A program made the translations under genes and the position numbers. Positions 17,851 to 27,422 of a stretch of DNA of 64,000 bases are shown piece by piece. Under the pieces are notes generated by a model. That model worked only from the letters and a program-made list of their open reading frames with translations, was not told the origin of the DNA and did no database searches. Each line of letters starts with the position of its first letter. Within the stretch, counting starts at the first letter, position 1. Source of the DNA: DATEDA01 sp963754305 (GTDB lineage: Bacteria; Pseudomonadota; Gammaproteobacteria; Burkholderiales; SG8-39); the NCBI GenBank assembly GCA_963754305.1, contig CAVWFR010000005.1, positions 7,367 to 71,366 of the forward strand. Direction: 5' to 3'.

Positions 17851-19215
17851 GTGAACCTATTGCATACCGTCGCATCGTTCGTGGTCGCCCTTGGGGTACT
17901 GATCGTGGTTCACGAGCTCGGCCACTACCTGGTCGCGCGCTGGTGCAACGTCAAGATCCTGCGGTTCTCGGTCGGTTTCGGGCGTGCGCTCATAACGCGC
18001 CGGCTCGGCGCCGACCGGACCGAATGGGTGATCGCGGCCGTGCCGCTCGGCGGCTACGTGAAGATGGTCGACGAGCGCGAGGGCGATGTGCCGCCGGCGG
18101 ACCTGCCGCGCGCGTTCAATCGCCAGTCGGTGGGGAGGCGATTCGCGATCGTGATCGCCGGACCGACTGCCAACTTTCTCCTGGCGATCGCGCTGTACTG
18201 GGCGCTGTTCATGTCCGGTGTGCAGGAGGCGAAGCCGATCGTCGCCGCGCCCGAAGCGGGCACCGTCGCGGCGCAGGCCGGCGTGCGTGCCGGCGACACG
18301 ATCCGCCGCATCAACGACGAGGAAGTCGCCAGCTGGCAGGAGGTGCGCTGGCGCCTGCTCCAACTCGCGCTCGATCGCAAGGCCGCCCGCCTCGAGGTCG
18401 CCGGCGCCCGCGGTGCGATCGACTGGCGCACCCTGGATCTCTCGCGCGTCGCCACCGACGAGGTCGAGGGCGATCTCCTCGCCAAGCTGGGCCTCAGGCT
18501 CTACCGCCCCGAGCTTGCCGCAGTGATGGGGACGATCGTCCCCGGTGGCGTCGCCGAGCGCGCGGGGCTTGCCGCGGGCGACCGGATCCTGGCTGCGAAT
18601 GGCGAGCCCGTGAAAACCTGGGACACACTCGTCGCGAAGGTGCGCGCTAGCGCGGGCCGGCCGCTCTCGCTCGAGTTCGACCGCGCAGGCACGACGCGGC
18701 GCATCGAGCTGGTGCCCGAGGCGGTGAAGCAGGGCGGGGAAACGATCGGGCGCATCGGCGCCGCGCCGTACGTGGATCCGCAGTCGCTCAAGGAATATTA
18801 CTTCGATGCGCGCTATGGGCCGTTCGAGGCCGCGGTCAAGGCGGTCGCGAAAACCTGGGAGATGTCGGTCTTCAGCCTGCGGATGCTCGGCAAGATGATC
18901 ATCGGCGAGGTGTCGTGGCGCAACCTCTCCGGACCGGTGACGATCGCCGACTACGCCGGCCAGTCGGCGAGTCTCGGTCTCGCGCCGTATCTCGCGTTCC
19001 TCGCCCTGATCTCGATCAGTCTCGGCGTGCTCAACCTGCTGCCGATCCCCTTACTCGACGGCGGTCACCTGATGTACTATTCGATCGAAATTTTGAAGGG
19101 CAGCCCCGTATCGGAGCGCGCGATGGAGCTTGGTCAGCGCGCGGGCCTTGCGGTGCTGCTCTTTCTGATGGCGTTCGCTTTCTATAACGATATAAATCGC
19201 CTGCTCACGGGCTGA
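17851..19215 (+). CDS. rseP: Site-2 zinc metalloprotease RseP
   Basis: RseP cleaves the anti-sigma factor RseA and remnant signal peptides inside the inner membrane. The 454-residue protein has the HExxH motif in the first membrane segment (VVHELGHYLVARW), two PDZ domains (about residues 110-200 and 210-290) and the C-terminal LLPIPLLDGGHLMYY. The GTG start gives the usual N-terminus MNLLHTVASFVVALG. It is preceded by tandem repeats rather than a clear ribosome site. Confidence 0.97.
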   Translation: MNLLHTVASFVVALGVLIVVHELGHYLVARWCNVKILRFSVGFGRALITRRLGADRTEWVIAAVPLGGYVKMVDEREGDVPPADLPRAFNRQSVGRRFAIVIAGPTANFLLAIALYWALFMSGVQEAKPIVAAPEAGTVAAQAGVRAGDTIRRINDEEVASWQEVRWRLLQLALDRKAARLEVAGARGAIDWRTLDLSRVATDEVEGDLLAKLGLRLYRPELAAVMGTIVPGGVAERAGLAAGDRILAANGEPVKTWDTLVAKVRASAGRPLSLEFDRAGTTRRIELVPEAVKQGGETIGRIGAAPYVDPQSLKEYYFDARYGPFEAAVKAVAKTWEMSVFSLRMLGKMIIGEVSWRNLSGPVTIADYAGQSASLGLAPYLAFLALISISLGVLNLLPIPLLDGGHLMYYSIEILKGSPVSERAMELGQRAGLAVLLFLMAFAFYNDINRLLTG

Positions 19216-19231
19216 CGCTGACGCCTTATCG

Positions 19232-21558
19232 ATGACCCCGCGTTGGCTCGTGGCGCTCCTCGGGCTCTGCCTCGCCCGGATCGCTTTCGCTTTCGACCCG
19301 TTCGTCATCCGCGACATCCGCATCGAAGGCATTCAGCGCGTCGAAGCGGGCACCGTCTTCGGTTACCTGCCGGTGAAGGTCGGCGAGACGATGACCGATC
19401 AGAAGGCGGCGGAGGCGATCCGCGCGTTGTTCGCGACCGGGCTGTTCACCGACGTCCGCGTCGAGGTCGAAGGGGAAGTTCTCGTCGTGGTCGTGGCCGA
19501 GCGGCCGGCGATCGCTCAGATCGACTTTGTCGGGATGAAGGAGTTTCCCGCCGACAAGGTGCGTAAGGCGCTCCGGGAGAACAACATCGCCGAGGGACGC
19601 ACCTACGACAAGGCGGTGATAGACCAGGCCGAACAGGAAATCAAGCGCCAGTACCTCGCCACCGGCCGCTACGGGGTCACGGTCACCACCACCATCACGC
19701 CCCTCGATCGCAACCGCGTCGCGGTGAACTTCACCATCGATGAAGGCGAGGTCGCCAAGATCCACAGCATCAATATCGTCGGCAACCACGCGTTCGGCGA
19801 GTCGGAGCTGCTCGACTTGATGCAGCTCCAGACCCCGGGCTGGCTGAGTTGGTATACCAAGAACGACCAGTACTCGCGCCAGAAACTGTCGGCAGACCTC
19901 GAGACGATCCGCTCCTACTATCTGAACCGCGGCTACCTCGACTTCAACATCGATTCGACGCAGGTGTCGATCACGCCCGACAAGCGCGACATCTACATCG
20001 TGATCAACGTCGCGGAGGGCGAGAAATATTCCGTCGCCGACATCAAGCTCGGCGGCGATCTGCTGCTGCCCGAGGCCGAGCTCATGCGGCTCGTGACCAT
20101 CAAGCCCGGGGAGCCTTTCTCCCGCGAGCGGCTCGCCGACTCGACCAGGAGGATCACCGAGCGGCTCGGGAACGAGGGCTACGCGTTTGCGAACGCCAAC
20201 GCGGTGCCGGACGTCGACAAGGAAAAGCGCACCGTCGCGTTCACCATCATGATCGATCCGGGCCGGCGCGTTTACGTGCGGCGGATCAACATCGTCGGCA
20301 ATACCAAGACGCGCGACGAGGTGATCCGCCGCGAGTTTCGCCAGCTCGAGGGCGCGTTCTACGACGGCCAGAAGCTGCAGGACTCGCGCAAACGCGTCGA
20401 CCGGCTGGGTTACTTCGACGGCGTCGAGCTCGAGACCGAGCCGGTCACCGGCACCACCGACCAGGTCGACGTCAGTCTGAAAGTCAAGGAGAAGCCGACC
20501 GGCGCGGTGCTGTTCGGGCTGGGGTTTTCGAGCTCGGACCGGCTGATCGTGCAGGGTTCGATCAGCCAGTCGAACATCTTCGGCAGCGGCAAGGCGCTCA
20601 CGCTCAACGCCAACACGAGCCGGTCAACCGCAACATCGGTCTCGCCTACACCAACCCGTACTTCACCGTCGACGGGGTGAGCGCGGGATTCAGCGTGTAC
20701 AACCGCCGCTTCGACGCGAGCGCGCTCGAGATCGGCAACTACGTCACCGAGACGCTAGGCGCGGGGGCGACGGTAGGGTTCCCGATCTCCGACCTCGACC
20801 GCATCAGCCTCGGCTTGGCGATCGAGCAGACCGATATCGAGACGTTCAGCGACAGCCCGCCTCGGTTCGTGGAGTTCGTGAATCAGAACGGCAACGACCC
20901 GGTCTCCATGCCCGCCACAGCTAGCTGGACGCGGGACCGGCGCGACAGCGCGATCAGCCCGAGCTCGGGCACCATACAGCGCCTGTTCGGCGAGATCGCC
21001 CTGCCCGGCTTCGACCTCAAGTACTACAAGGTCAGCTACGACGCGACCTGGTTTTACCCGCTCACGCGCGACGTGACCACCGTGCTGCGCGGCCTGATCG
21101 GGTGGGGCGGCGGCTACGGGGGATCGCAGCTCCCGTTTTTCAAGGCGTACTACGCGGGCGGTACGGGCTCGGTGCGTGGCTACCAGCAGGGCTCCCTCGG
21201 CCCGGCGGACCAGAACGGCGTGCTCGGCGGCAGCCGGACGGTGCTCGGCTCGGCGGAGGTGCTGTTCCCGTTTCCCGGCGCCGGCCAGGACAAATCGCTG
21301 CGCCTCGGGTGGTTCGTCGACGCCGGTCAGGTCTGGACCGACCAGGACGGTCTCAAGCTCGGCGACAAGTCTACGTTCGTCAACACTACGACCGGCCAGG
21401 TCACGACCGTCGATCTCGCCTTGCGGTATTCTACGGGCGCGATTCTGGCCTGGAATTCGCCCTTCGGACCGTTGCGGGCGTTCTATTCGTTCCCGCTGAA
21501 CAACCAGCCGGGCGACCGCCTTCAGAAATTCCAGTTCATCTTTGGACAGCAGTTCTAG
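19232..21558 (+). CDS. bamA: Outer-membrane assembly factor BamA, interrupted by a 1-base frameshift
   Basis: BamA inserts beta-barrel proteins into the outer membrane. A signal peptide (ends ARIAFA), five POTRA domains and a C-terminal barrel are visible. The frame breaks at about 20621-20624: the first frame covers residues up to LTLNANTSR, the barrel resumes one frame over as VNRNIGLAYTNPYFTVDGVS and ends with the normal terminal Phe. Restoring one G in the CGG at 20621 rejoins the frames to about 775 residues, the expected length. Because BamA is essential, a homopolymer sequencing error is likelier than a real mutation. Confidence 0.93.
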
Positions 21559-21590
21559 CGCCGGCGGGGACCGCGGAACTCCAGGAGAAG

Positions 21591-22106
21591 ATGTTGAAGA
21601 CCCTGCAACTGATTGCACTCGCCCTGCTCGCCGCGTACGCGGGCGGTGCCCTCGCCCAGGCCGACGGCAAGATCGGCTTCGTGAACCTCGATCGCATCCT
21701 GCGTGACGCCGCGCCGGCAGTGCGCGCCCAGAAGAAGCTCGAAGCCGAGTTCCAGAAGCGCGAGCAGGAGCTCGGCAAGATCGCCGACGGCCTGAAGCGG
21801 ATGCAGGAGTCGCTCGAGAAGAACGCGATGACTCTATCGGAGTCGGAGCGCGCCAAGCGCGAACGCGAGTTCCAGGAGACGAATCGCGAGTTCCAGCGCA
21901 AGCAGCGCGAGCTGCGCGAGGACTTCAACCAGCGGCGCAACGAGGAGCTGTCGGGGATTCTCGAGCGGGCGAACCGCGTGGTGCGGCAGATCGCGGAAGC
22001 GGAGAAGTTCGACATCATCTTCCAGGAGGCTGTCTACGCCAGCACGCGTATCGATATCACCGACAAGGTGATCCGCTCGCTCGACGACGTCCCGGCGAAG
22101 AAATAG
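21591..22106 (+). CDS. skp: Periplasmic chaperone Skp (OmpH family)
   Basis: Skp carries unfolded outer-membrane proteins across the periplasm. The 171-residue protein has a signal peptide (LIALALLAAYAGGALA), then KIGFVNLDRILRDAAPAV and a long charged coiled coil typical of the trimeric tentacles. The ATG at 21591 has AGGAGA just upstream. The place between bamA and lpxD is standard. Confidence 0.96.
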   Translation: MLKTLQLIALALLAAYAGGALAQADGKIGFVNLDRILRDAAPAVRAQKKLEAEFQKREQELGKIADGLKRMQESLEKNAMTLSESERAKREREFQETNREFQRKQRELREDFNQRRNEELSGILERANRVVRQIAEAEKFDIIFQEAVYASTRIDITDKVIRSLDDVPAKK

Positions 22107-22246
22107 GCGGCGCGCGGCACGATGCGGAACGGTTCCGACCCCCGCTTGCTCTGCCCACCGCAGGCACTACGCGCAATCGCCTCGCCTCCGCAGTCGGGGG
22201 TTACGACAGAGCGCATGCGCCGCTGGCCGTTCCCGCGGTAGAGGCG

Positions 22247-23287
22247 ATGCGGCAGGGTCCGTTCCGGCTCGCCGAGCTCGTCGAGCGCCTGGGCGGCGAA
22301 CTGATCGGCGACCCGGCGGTGGAGGTCGGAAGGGTCGCCACCCTGCGCGGCGCGCAGGCCGGTGATCTGTCCTTTCTTGCTCACGCAAGATACCGGCCCG
22401 AGCTCGCCGTCACGCGCGCCGCCGCGGTGATCCTCGCGGAGAGCGAGCGCGATGCGACCGCGCTGCCGCGGATCGTCTGCCGCGACGCCTACGCCTACTT
22501 TGCGCGTGTCGCCCAGCTCTTCAACCCGCCGGTAGCGGTGGTGCCCGGAGTGCATCGCGGCGCCGTGATCGCGCCGGACGCAACCGTTCCTGCAAGTGTA
22601 AGTATAGGCGCGGGATGCGTCATCGAGCGCGGTGCGCGCCTCGGGGAAGGCGTCGTCCTGGGGGCAGGCTGCTTCGTCGGCGAGGGCACCGCGATCGGCG
22701 CAGACAGCCGGCTCCATCCGCGCGTAACGATCTACGCCGGCTGCGTGCTAGGGGCGCGCGCGATCGTGCATTCGGGCGTGGTGATCGGCGCCGACGGCTT
22801 CGGGTTTGCGCCGGAGGACGGCAGGTGGATCAAGATCCCCCAGACCGGCCGGGTGCTGATCGGCGACGACGTCGAGATCGGCGCCAACACCTCCATCGAC
22901 CGCGGGGCGCTCGACGACACGGTGATCGAGGACGGGGTCAAGCTCGACAACCAGATCCAGATCGGTCACAACTGCCGCGTCGGCGCGCACACCGCGATCG
23001 CCGGCTGCGTCGGCATCGCGGGATCGACGACGATCGGCCGCCACTGCATGATCGGGGGCGCGGCGATGATCGGCGGCCACCTGTCGATCGTCGATCGCGC
23101 CGTCATCGCCGGGGGTACGGTTGTCACGAAGTCGATCGACCGTCCCGACACCTACGTCAGCGTGATTCCCGCCACCGCGGCGCGCGAGTGGCGCCGGACC
23201 GTCGCGCTCCTGCGCAACCTCCAGCGCATGTCGGAGAAGCTACGCGCGCTCGAGCGCCGGCTCGGTCGCGGGGAGCCGGAACGATGA
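22247..23287 (+). CDS. lpxD: UDP-3-O-(3-hydroxyacyl)glucosamine N-acyltransferase
   Basis: LpxD adds the second acyl chain in lipid A synthesis. The 346-residue protein has an N-terminal uridine-binding domain, then a left-handed beta-helix of hexapeptide repeats (VVIGADGFGFAPEDG; IGANTSIDRGALDDTVI; QIGHNCRVGAHTAIAG). His in the QIGHNC motif is the family catalytic residue. The stop overlaps the fabZ start (ATGA). The 140 bp before it show nothing recognisable. Confidence 0.97.
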   Translation: MRQGPFRLAELVERLGGELIGDPAVEVGRVATLRGAQAGDLSFLAHARYRPELAVTRAAAVILAESERDATALPRIVCRDAYAYFARVAQLFNPPVAVVPGVHRGAVIAPDATVPASVSIGAGCVIERGARLGEGVVLGAGCFVGEGTAIGADSRLHPRVTIYAGCVLGARAIVHSGVVIGADGFGFAPEDGRWIKIPQTGRVLIGDDVEIGANTSIDRGALDDTVIEDGVKLDNQIQIGHNCRVGAHTAIAGCVGIAGSTTIGRHCMIGGAAMIGGHLSIVDRAVIAGGTVVTKSIDRPDTYVSVIPATAAREWRRTVALLRNLQRMSEKLRALERRLGRGEPER

Positions 23288-23727
23288 ACTCGATGGACAT
23301 CAAGGCGGTCATGGACCATCTGCCGCACCGCTACCCCTTCCTGCTCGTCGACCGGGTGCTCGAGTTCGAGCCCGGCGCGCGCATCCTTGCGCTGAAGAAC
23401 GTCACCATCAACGAGCCGTTCTTCCCCGGGCATTTTCCACATCACCCGGTCATGCCGGGGGTGATGTTGATCGAGGCGATGGCGCAGGCGGCGGCGATCT
23501 TGGCGTTCAAATCGGGCGAGCGCCTCCCCGACGAGAACTCGGTGGTGTACTTCGTCGGCATCGACGAGGCGCGATTCAAGAGCCCGGTCGTGCCGGGCGA
23601 CCAGCTGATGCTCCATGCGCGCATCGATCGCTACCTGAAGGGCATCTGGAAGTTCTCGACCGAGGCTCGCGTGGGCGAGCGGGTCGCGGCGGTGGCGAAG
23701 ATGATGTGTGCACTGCGCGACGCATGA
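23284..23727 (+). CDS. fabZ: 3-hydroxyacyl-ACP dehydratase FabZ
   Basis: FabZ dehydrates hydroxyacyl-ACP in fatty acid synthesis and competes with LpxA for substrate. The 147-residue hotdog-fold protein has LPHRYPFLLVDRV, the catalytic FFPGHFPHHPVMPGVMLIEAMAQ and KSPVVPGDQL. It overlaps lpxD by 4 bp. Confidence 0.97.
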   Translation: MNSMDIKAVMDHLPHRYPFLLVDRVLEFEPGARILALKNVTINEPFFPGHFPHHPVMPGVMLIEAMAQAAAILAFKSGERLPDENSVVYFVGIDEARFKSPVVPGDQLMLHARIDRYLKGIWKFSTEARVGERVAAVAKMMCALRDA

Positions 23728-23733
23728 AACCGT

Positions 23734-23789
23734 CGGGCCGCCCCGAGGGCGAGTCCCAAGCGCGGAGCGCGAGGAACGTCCAATGAGCG
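23734..23789 (+). repeat. Dispersed hairpin repeat carrying the lpxA start region (copy 2)
   Basis: This is the second copy of the element at 16430-16488, starting 6 bp after the fabZ stop and ending at the lpxA ATGAGCG. Here the hairpin is GCGC-GGA-GCGC. Loop and stem differ from copy 1 in ways that keep the pairing, which argues for a conserved RNA structure. Confidence 0.75.
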
Positions 23790-24565
23790 CCGGGCTCATC
23801 CATCCCACCGCGATCGTCGACCCGGGAGCGCAGCTCGGACCCGGGGTACGCGTCGGCGCCTACTCGATCATTGGGGCGCACGTGGAGATCGGCGAGCGGA
23901 CCGAGATCGGTCCGCACACCGTCATCGAGGGGCCGACCCGGATCGGCCGCGAGAACCGCATCGGCAGCTTCACCGCGCTTGGCGGGGCGCCGCAGGACAA
24001 GAGCTACGCCGGCGACCCGACGCGGCTGGAGATCGGCGATCGCAACACGATCCGCGAGTACTGCACGTTCAATCGCGGCACGTTGAAGGACGCCGGGGTG
24101 ACGCGGGTGGGCAACGACAACTGGATCATGGGCTACGTGCATCTCGCCCACGACTGCCGGATCGGGGACAGCGCCGTGCTCGCGAACAGCACCCAGCTCG
24201 CCGGTCACGTGCACATCGGCGACTGGGCGATCCTCGGCGGCTTCACCGGCGTGCACCAGTTCGTGCGCATCGGCGCCCACGCGATGATCGGCGGCGGCAC
24301 GATGCTGCGGCAGGACGTGCCGCCGTATGTCACGGTGGCCGGCAATCCGCCGAAAGCGTTCGGGGTAAACGCCGAAGGCCTACGGCGCCGCGCGTTCACC
24401 GCCGAGGCGATCGAGGCGATCCAGGCCGCGTACCGCACGCTCTACCGCGGCGGAATTTCGTTTGCCGATGCGCAGGCCGAGCTGGCGCGCACCGCTGCCG
24501 GCCGGCCGGAGCTCGTGCTGTTCGCCGAATTTCTCAAGTCCGCCACGCGCGGCATCGTCCGCTAG
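23783..24565 (+). CDS. lpxA: UDP-N-acetylglucosamine acyltransferase
   Basis: LpxA performs the first acylation of lipid A synthesis. The 260-residue protein is a hexapeptide-repeat helix with LGGAPQDKSYAGDPTRLEIGD, the catalytic-His region YVHLAHDCRIGD and HVHIGDWAILGGFTGVHQF, plus a C-terminal helical domain. The start at 23783 lies within the repeat element. Confidence 0.97.
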   Translation: MSAGLIHPTAIVDPGAQLGPGVRVGAYSIIGAHVEIGERTEIGPHTVIEGPTRIGRENRIGSFTALGGAPQDKSYAGDPTRLEIGDRNTIREYCTFNRGTLKDAGVTRVGNDNWIMGYVHLAHDCRIGDSAVLANSTQLAGHVHIGDWAILGGFTGVHQFVRIGAHAMIGGGTMLRQDVPPYVTVAGNPPKAFGVNAEGLRRRAFTAEAIEAIQAAYRTLYRGGISFADAQAELARTAAGRPELVLFAEFLKSATRGIVR

Positions 24566-24578
24566 CCGGGGGCGCCGG

Positions 24579-25739
24579 TTGAGTACCCCCGTCCGCATAG
24601 CGATGGTCGCGGGAGAGGCGTCCGGCGACCTCCTCGGCAGCCAGATCGTGAGGGCGCTCCGGAGGCGTCTGCCGGGGGCGGAATTCTGCGGCATCGGCGG
24701 GCCGCGCATGATCGGCGCTGGATTCGAGTCGTGGTTTGCGCAAGAGCGGCTGGCGGTGCGCGGGTTCGTCGAGGTCGTGCGGCACTTGCGCGGACTGCTG
24801 GCCCTGCGGCGCGAGCTCGCGCAGCGACTGATCGCCGCCGAGCCGCGACTGTTCCTGGGTATCGACTCCCCGGAGTTCAACCTGGGTCTCGAGCGCCGTC
24901 TGAAGCGTGCGGGCCTCAACACCGCCCACCTGGTTAGCCCGCAGGTCTGGGCCTGGCGGCGGGGGCGCGTGCGGACGATCAACCGGTCGGTGTCGCAACT
25001 CCTAGTGCTGTTCCCATTCGAGGCCGGGCTCTACCAGGGCTCGGGCGTCGATGTGACGTACGTCGGCCATCCCCTCGCCGACGAGCTCCCCGACCGCAGC
25101 GATCGCGCAGCGGCGCGCGTGGAGCTCCGGCTGCCGGCGCTCGCACCCGTGGTCACCGTGCTGCCCGGCAGCCGCCAGTCGGAAATCGAAATGATGGCGC
25201 GCCCGTTCATCGAGACGGCGAAGCTCATCGCCCGGCGCCAGCCGGAGGTGCGGTTCCTGGTGCCGCTAGTAACGCGAGAAACGCGGTCGCTGTTCGAAGA
25301 AGCGGTGTACGCGTGCAACGCCCGTGAGCTCGCGATGACGCTCCTCTTCGGGCACGCGCGCGACGCGCTCGCGGCCTGCGACGTGGCCCTTGCCGCGAGC
25401 GGCACGGTGACGCTCGAAGCGGCGTTGACGCACCGCGCTACGGTGATCGCCTATCGCGTCGCGCCGCTGTCGTACGCGATCGCGAAACGGCTGGTCAGAG
25501 TGCCGCACATCGGGCTCCCCAACATCCTCTGCGGCGAGCCGGTTGCGCCCGAGTTCCTCCAGGACGACGCGACGCCCGAGAACCTCGCCCAGGCGGTGAC
25601 GAATCTGCTCGCCGACGAGCCGGTGCGGCGCCGGATCGAGCAGCGGTTCGCGCGGCTGCACGCCGAGCTGCGGTGCGACGCCGCCGAGCGGACAGCCGAA
25701 GCGTTGCTCCCCGTAGCCGCCGGCGCACCAGTGGGATGA
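24579..25739 (+). CDS. lpxB: Lipid-A-disaccharide synthase
   Basis: LpxB joins UDP-diacylglucosamine and lipid X. The 386-residue GT19 protein begins RIAMVAGEASGDLLG and has FCGIGGPRM, LVSPQVWAWRRGR, LPGSRQSEI and the C-terminal ASGTVTLEAAL. A TTG at 24579 gives the standard N-terminus; the first in-frame ATG (24603) would remove part of the RIAMVAGE strand, so the TTG is preferred. Confidence 0.94.
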   Translation: MSTPVRIAMVAGEASGDLLGSQIVRALRRRLPGAEFCGIGGPRMIGAGFESWFAQERLAVRGFVEVVRHLRGLLALRRELAQRLIAAEPRLFLGIDSPEFNLGLERRLKRAGLNTAHLVSPQVWAWRRGRVRTINRSVSQLLVLFPFEAGLYQGSGVDVTYVGHPLADELPDRSDRAAARVELRLPALAPVVTVLPGSRQSEIEMMARPFIETAKLIARRQPEVRFLVPLVTRETRSLFEEAVYACNARELAMTLLFGHARDALAACDVALAASGTVTLEAALTHRATVIAYRVAPLSYAIAKRLVRVPHIGLPNILCGEPVAPEFLQDDATPENLAQAVTNLLADEPVRRRIEQRFARLHAELRCDAAERTAEALLPVAAGAPVG

Positions 25740-26359
25740 GCGCGGTGAAACTGACCTGCGGCATCGACGAGGCCGGGCGAGGCCCGCTCGCCGGCCCGGT
25801 TTTCGCCGCCGCGGTGATCCTCCACCCGGCACGCCGGATCAGCGGATTGGATGACTCGAAGAAGCTCGCCGCGAGCACGCGCTCCGAGCTTGCTGGCCAG
25901 ATCCGCGAGCACGCGCTGGCGTGGGCAATCGCGAGCGCCTCGGTCGCCGAGATCGACGCGTTCAATATCCTGCAGGCGACGCTGCTCGCGATGCAGCGGG
26001 CGGTCGGGGCGCTCGCGGTCGCGCCGCATCGTGCGCTGATCGACGGACTGCATTGCCCGCGACTCGAAATCGATTCACGGGTGATCGAGACCCGGGCGAT
26101 CGTGGCGGGCGATGCGAAGATCAAGTCCATCTCGGCGGCGTCGATCCTCGCCAAGACCGCCCGCGACGCCGAGATGGTTCTGCTCGCGCATCGCTACCCG
26201 CAGTATGGCTTCGAGCGTCACAAAGGCTACGCCACGCCCGAGCACCTCGCGGCTCTCCGCCGGCACGGACCTTGCGACGCGTACCGGCAGAGCTTCGCCC
26301 CGGTCCGGGTGCTCGTCGTTGGGGGCGGACAGCGTGACCTCTTCAGCGGCGAGAGCTAG
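25736..26359 (+). CDS. rnhB: Ribonuclease HII (standard copy)
   Basis: RNase HII cuts RNA-DNA junctions and removes single ribonucleotides. The 207-residue protein has GIDEAGRGPLAGPV with catalytic Asp11/Glu12 and the intact GRG ribose-sensing motif (14-16). DGLHCP, GDAKIKSISAASILAKTARD and HKGYATPEH follow. It overlaps the lpxB stop by 4 bp and ends the long operon. A second, divergent RNase HII lies at 60601. Confidence 0.96.
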   Translation: MSAVKLTCGIDEAGRGPLAGPVFAAAVILHPARRISGLDDSKKLAASTRSELAGQIREHALAWAIASASVAEIDAFNILQATLLAMQRAVGALAVAPHRALIDGLHCPRLEIDSRVIETRAIVAGDAKIKSISAASILAKTARDAEMVLLAHRYPQYGFERHKGYATPEHLAALRRHGPCDAYRQSFAPVRVLVVGGGQRDLFSGES

Positions 26360-27354
26360 CAGCCTCGTCGTCGTCCCCGATGCGCTTGTCGGTTGCCACG
26401 AGTGAGTTGCATCGCCTCCCGCACCACCCCGAGCAGGGAGCGGCGCTCGGCGGCAGGCGCGAAGAGCCGCCGCCGCGACGCCATGCCCGCGCGCAACCGC
26501 TGATAGAAGGCGGCATCGTCGCTCGCCCGGGCGATCAGGCGGGCGAGGGAGCGTTCGTCGGCGAGCGGGTAGTAGCCCGGATAGTCGCGGCCGAGCATTC
26601 CGACGTTGCCGGGGATGCGCGATGCGAGCACCGGCGTCCCGGCGCGCGCGGCTTCGCACACTACGTTCGCACCACCCTCCATGCGCGAAGTGACCGCGAG
26701 CACGTGGCTCGCCGCGAGCCACGTCAGCGCGCGTGAATGCGGGACGCTACCGATCCAGTGGTAGCGGGGTTCGACACGCATGAGCCGACGCGCTTCGTCG
26801 GCCATTCCCGGCGCAAGCCCTTCGCCGATGTGCAGCACCTCGAGCTCGGGGCGATGCGGCAGGTGCTGCAGGGCGAGCGCGGCCCGGAACGGGTCCTTCT
26901 CCTCGCGCAGGTGGCCCAATACGCACACCCTGAACTTCCCGCGCGGCGGCCGCGCCCGCTGTCGGACGTCGGCGGACTGATACACCGTCCGCACCTTGCG
27001 GCGCAGGCGCGGCGCAAGCTCGCGTGCACCCTCGCCCTGCAGCGTCACCAGCACGGTCGCGGCCTCGAGCGAATCCCTGGCGGCGGCGTCCGCGCGGATG
27101 TCGCGATACAGATCGGTCCCGGTCAGAACGACGACCGCAGCACGCTCCGGAAAGCGGGCGCGAAAACGGGTGATGGATTCGTGGCTCTTGCGCGCGTGGA
27201 GCGCGATCAGGACGTCGGCGTCCTCTCCGCCCCACGAAGTCGCGACATGCACCCGGTGACCGGCCGTCCGCAGGAACGCGGCGTAGCGTGCAGCGGTGTA
27301 CCGGTTACCCGTGCGCAGGGTGGACGCCGATGGCGTCACGATGGCTATCCGCAT
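26356..27354 (-). CDS. senB: Selenosugar synthase SenB-like glycosyltransferase
   Basis: SenB joins selenophosphate and a UDP-sugar to form a selenosugar in selenoneine synthesis. The 332-residue GT4-like protein starts MRIAIVTPSASTLRTGNRYTA and has LIALHARKSHESI, VVLTGTDLYRDI, VCVLGHLREEKDPFRAA and a C-terminal nucleotide-sugar site (SRMEGGANVVCEAARAGTPV). These motifs fit the TIGR04348 family, described as SenB. The divergent EgtB-like senA next door supports the call. A senC (SelD-like) gene is not in the window. Its 3' end overlaps rnhB by 4 bp, tail to tail. Confidence 0.85.
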   Translation of the reverse strand: MRIAIVTPSASTLRTGNRYTAARYAAFLRTAGHRVHVATSWGGEDADVLIALHARKSHESITRFRARFPERAAVVVLTGTDLYRDIRADAAARDSLEAATVLVTLQGEGARELAPRLRRKVRTVYQSADVRQRARPPRGKFRVCVLGHLREEKDPFRAALALQHLPHRPELEVLHIGEGLAPGMADEARRLMRVEPRYHWIGSVPHSRALTWLAASHVLAVTSRMEGGANVVCEAARAGTPVLASRIPGNVGMLGRDYPGYYPLADERSLARLIARASDDAAFYQRLRAGMASRRRLFAPAAERRSLLGVVREAMQLTRGNRQAHRGRRRGC

Positions 27355-27422
27355 CTCGGGCCTCGCCTTGATCCTGGTCCCGGTTCTCGCCGGCGCGCCT
27401 TACTCGCTAAACTCCGGTAGCG

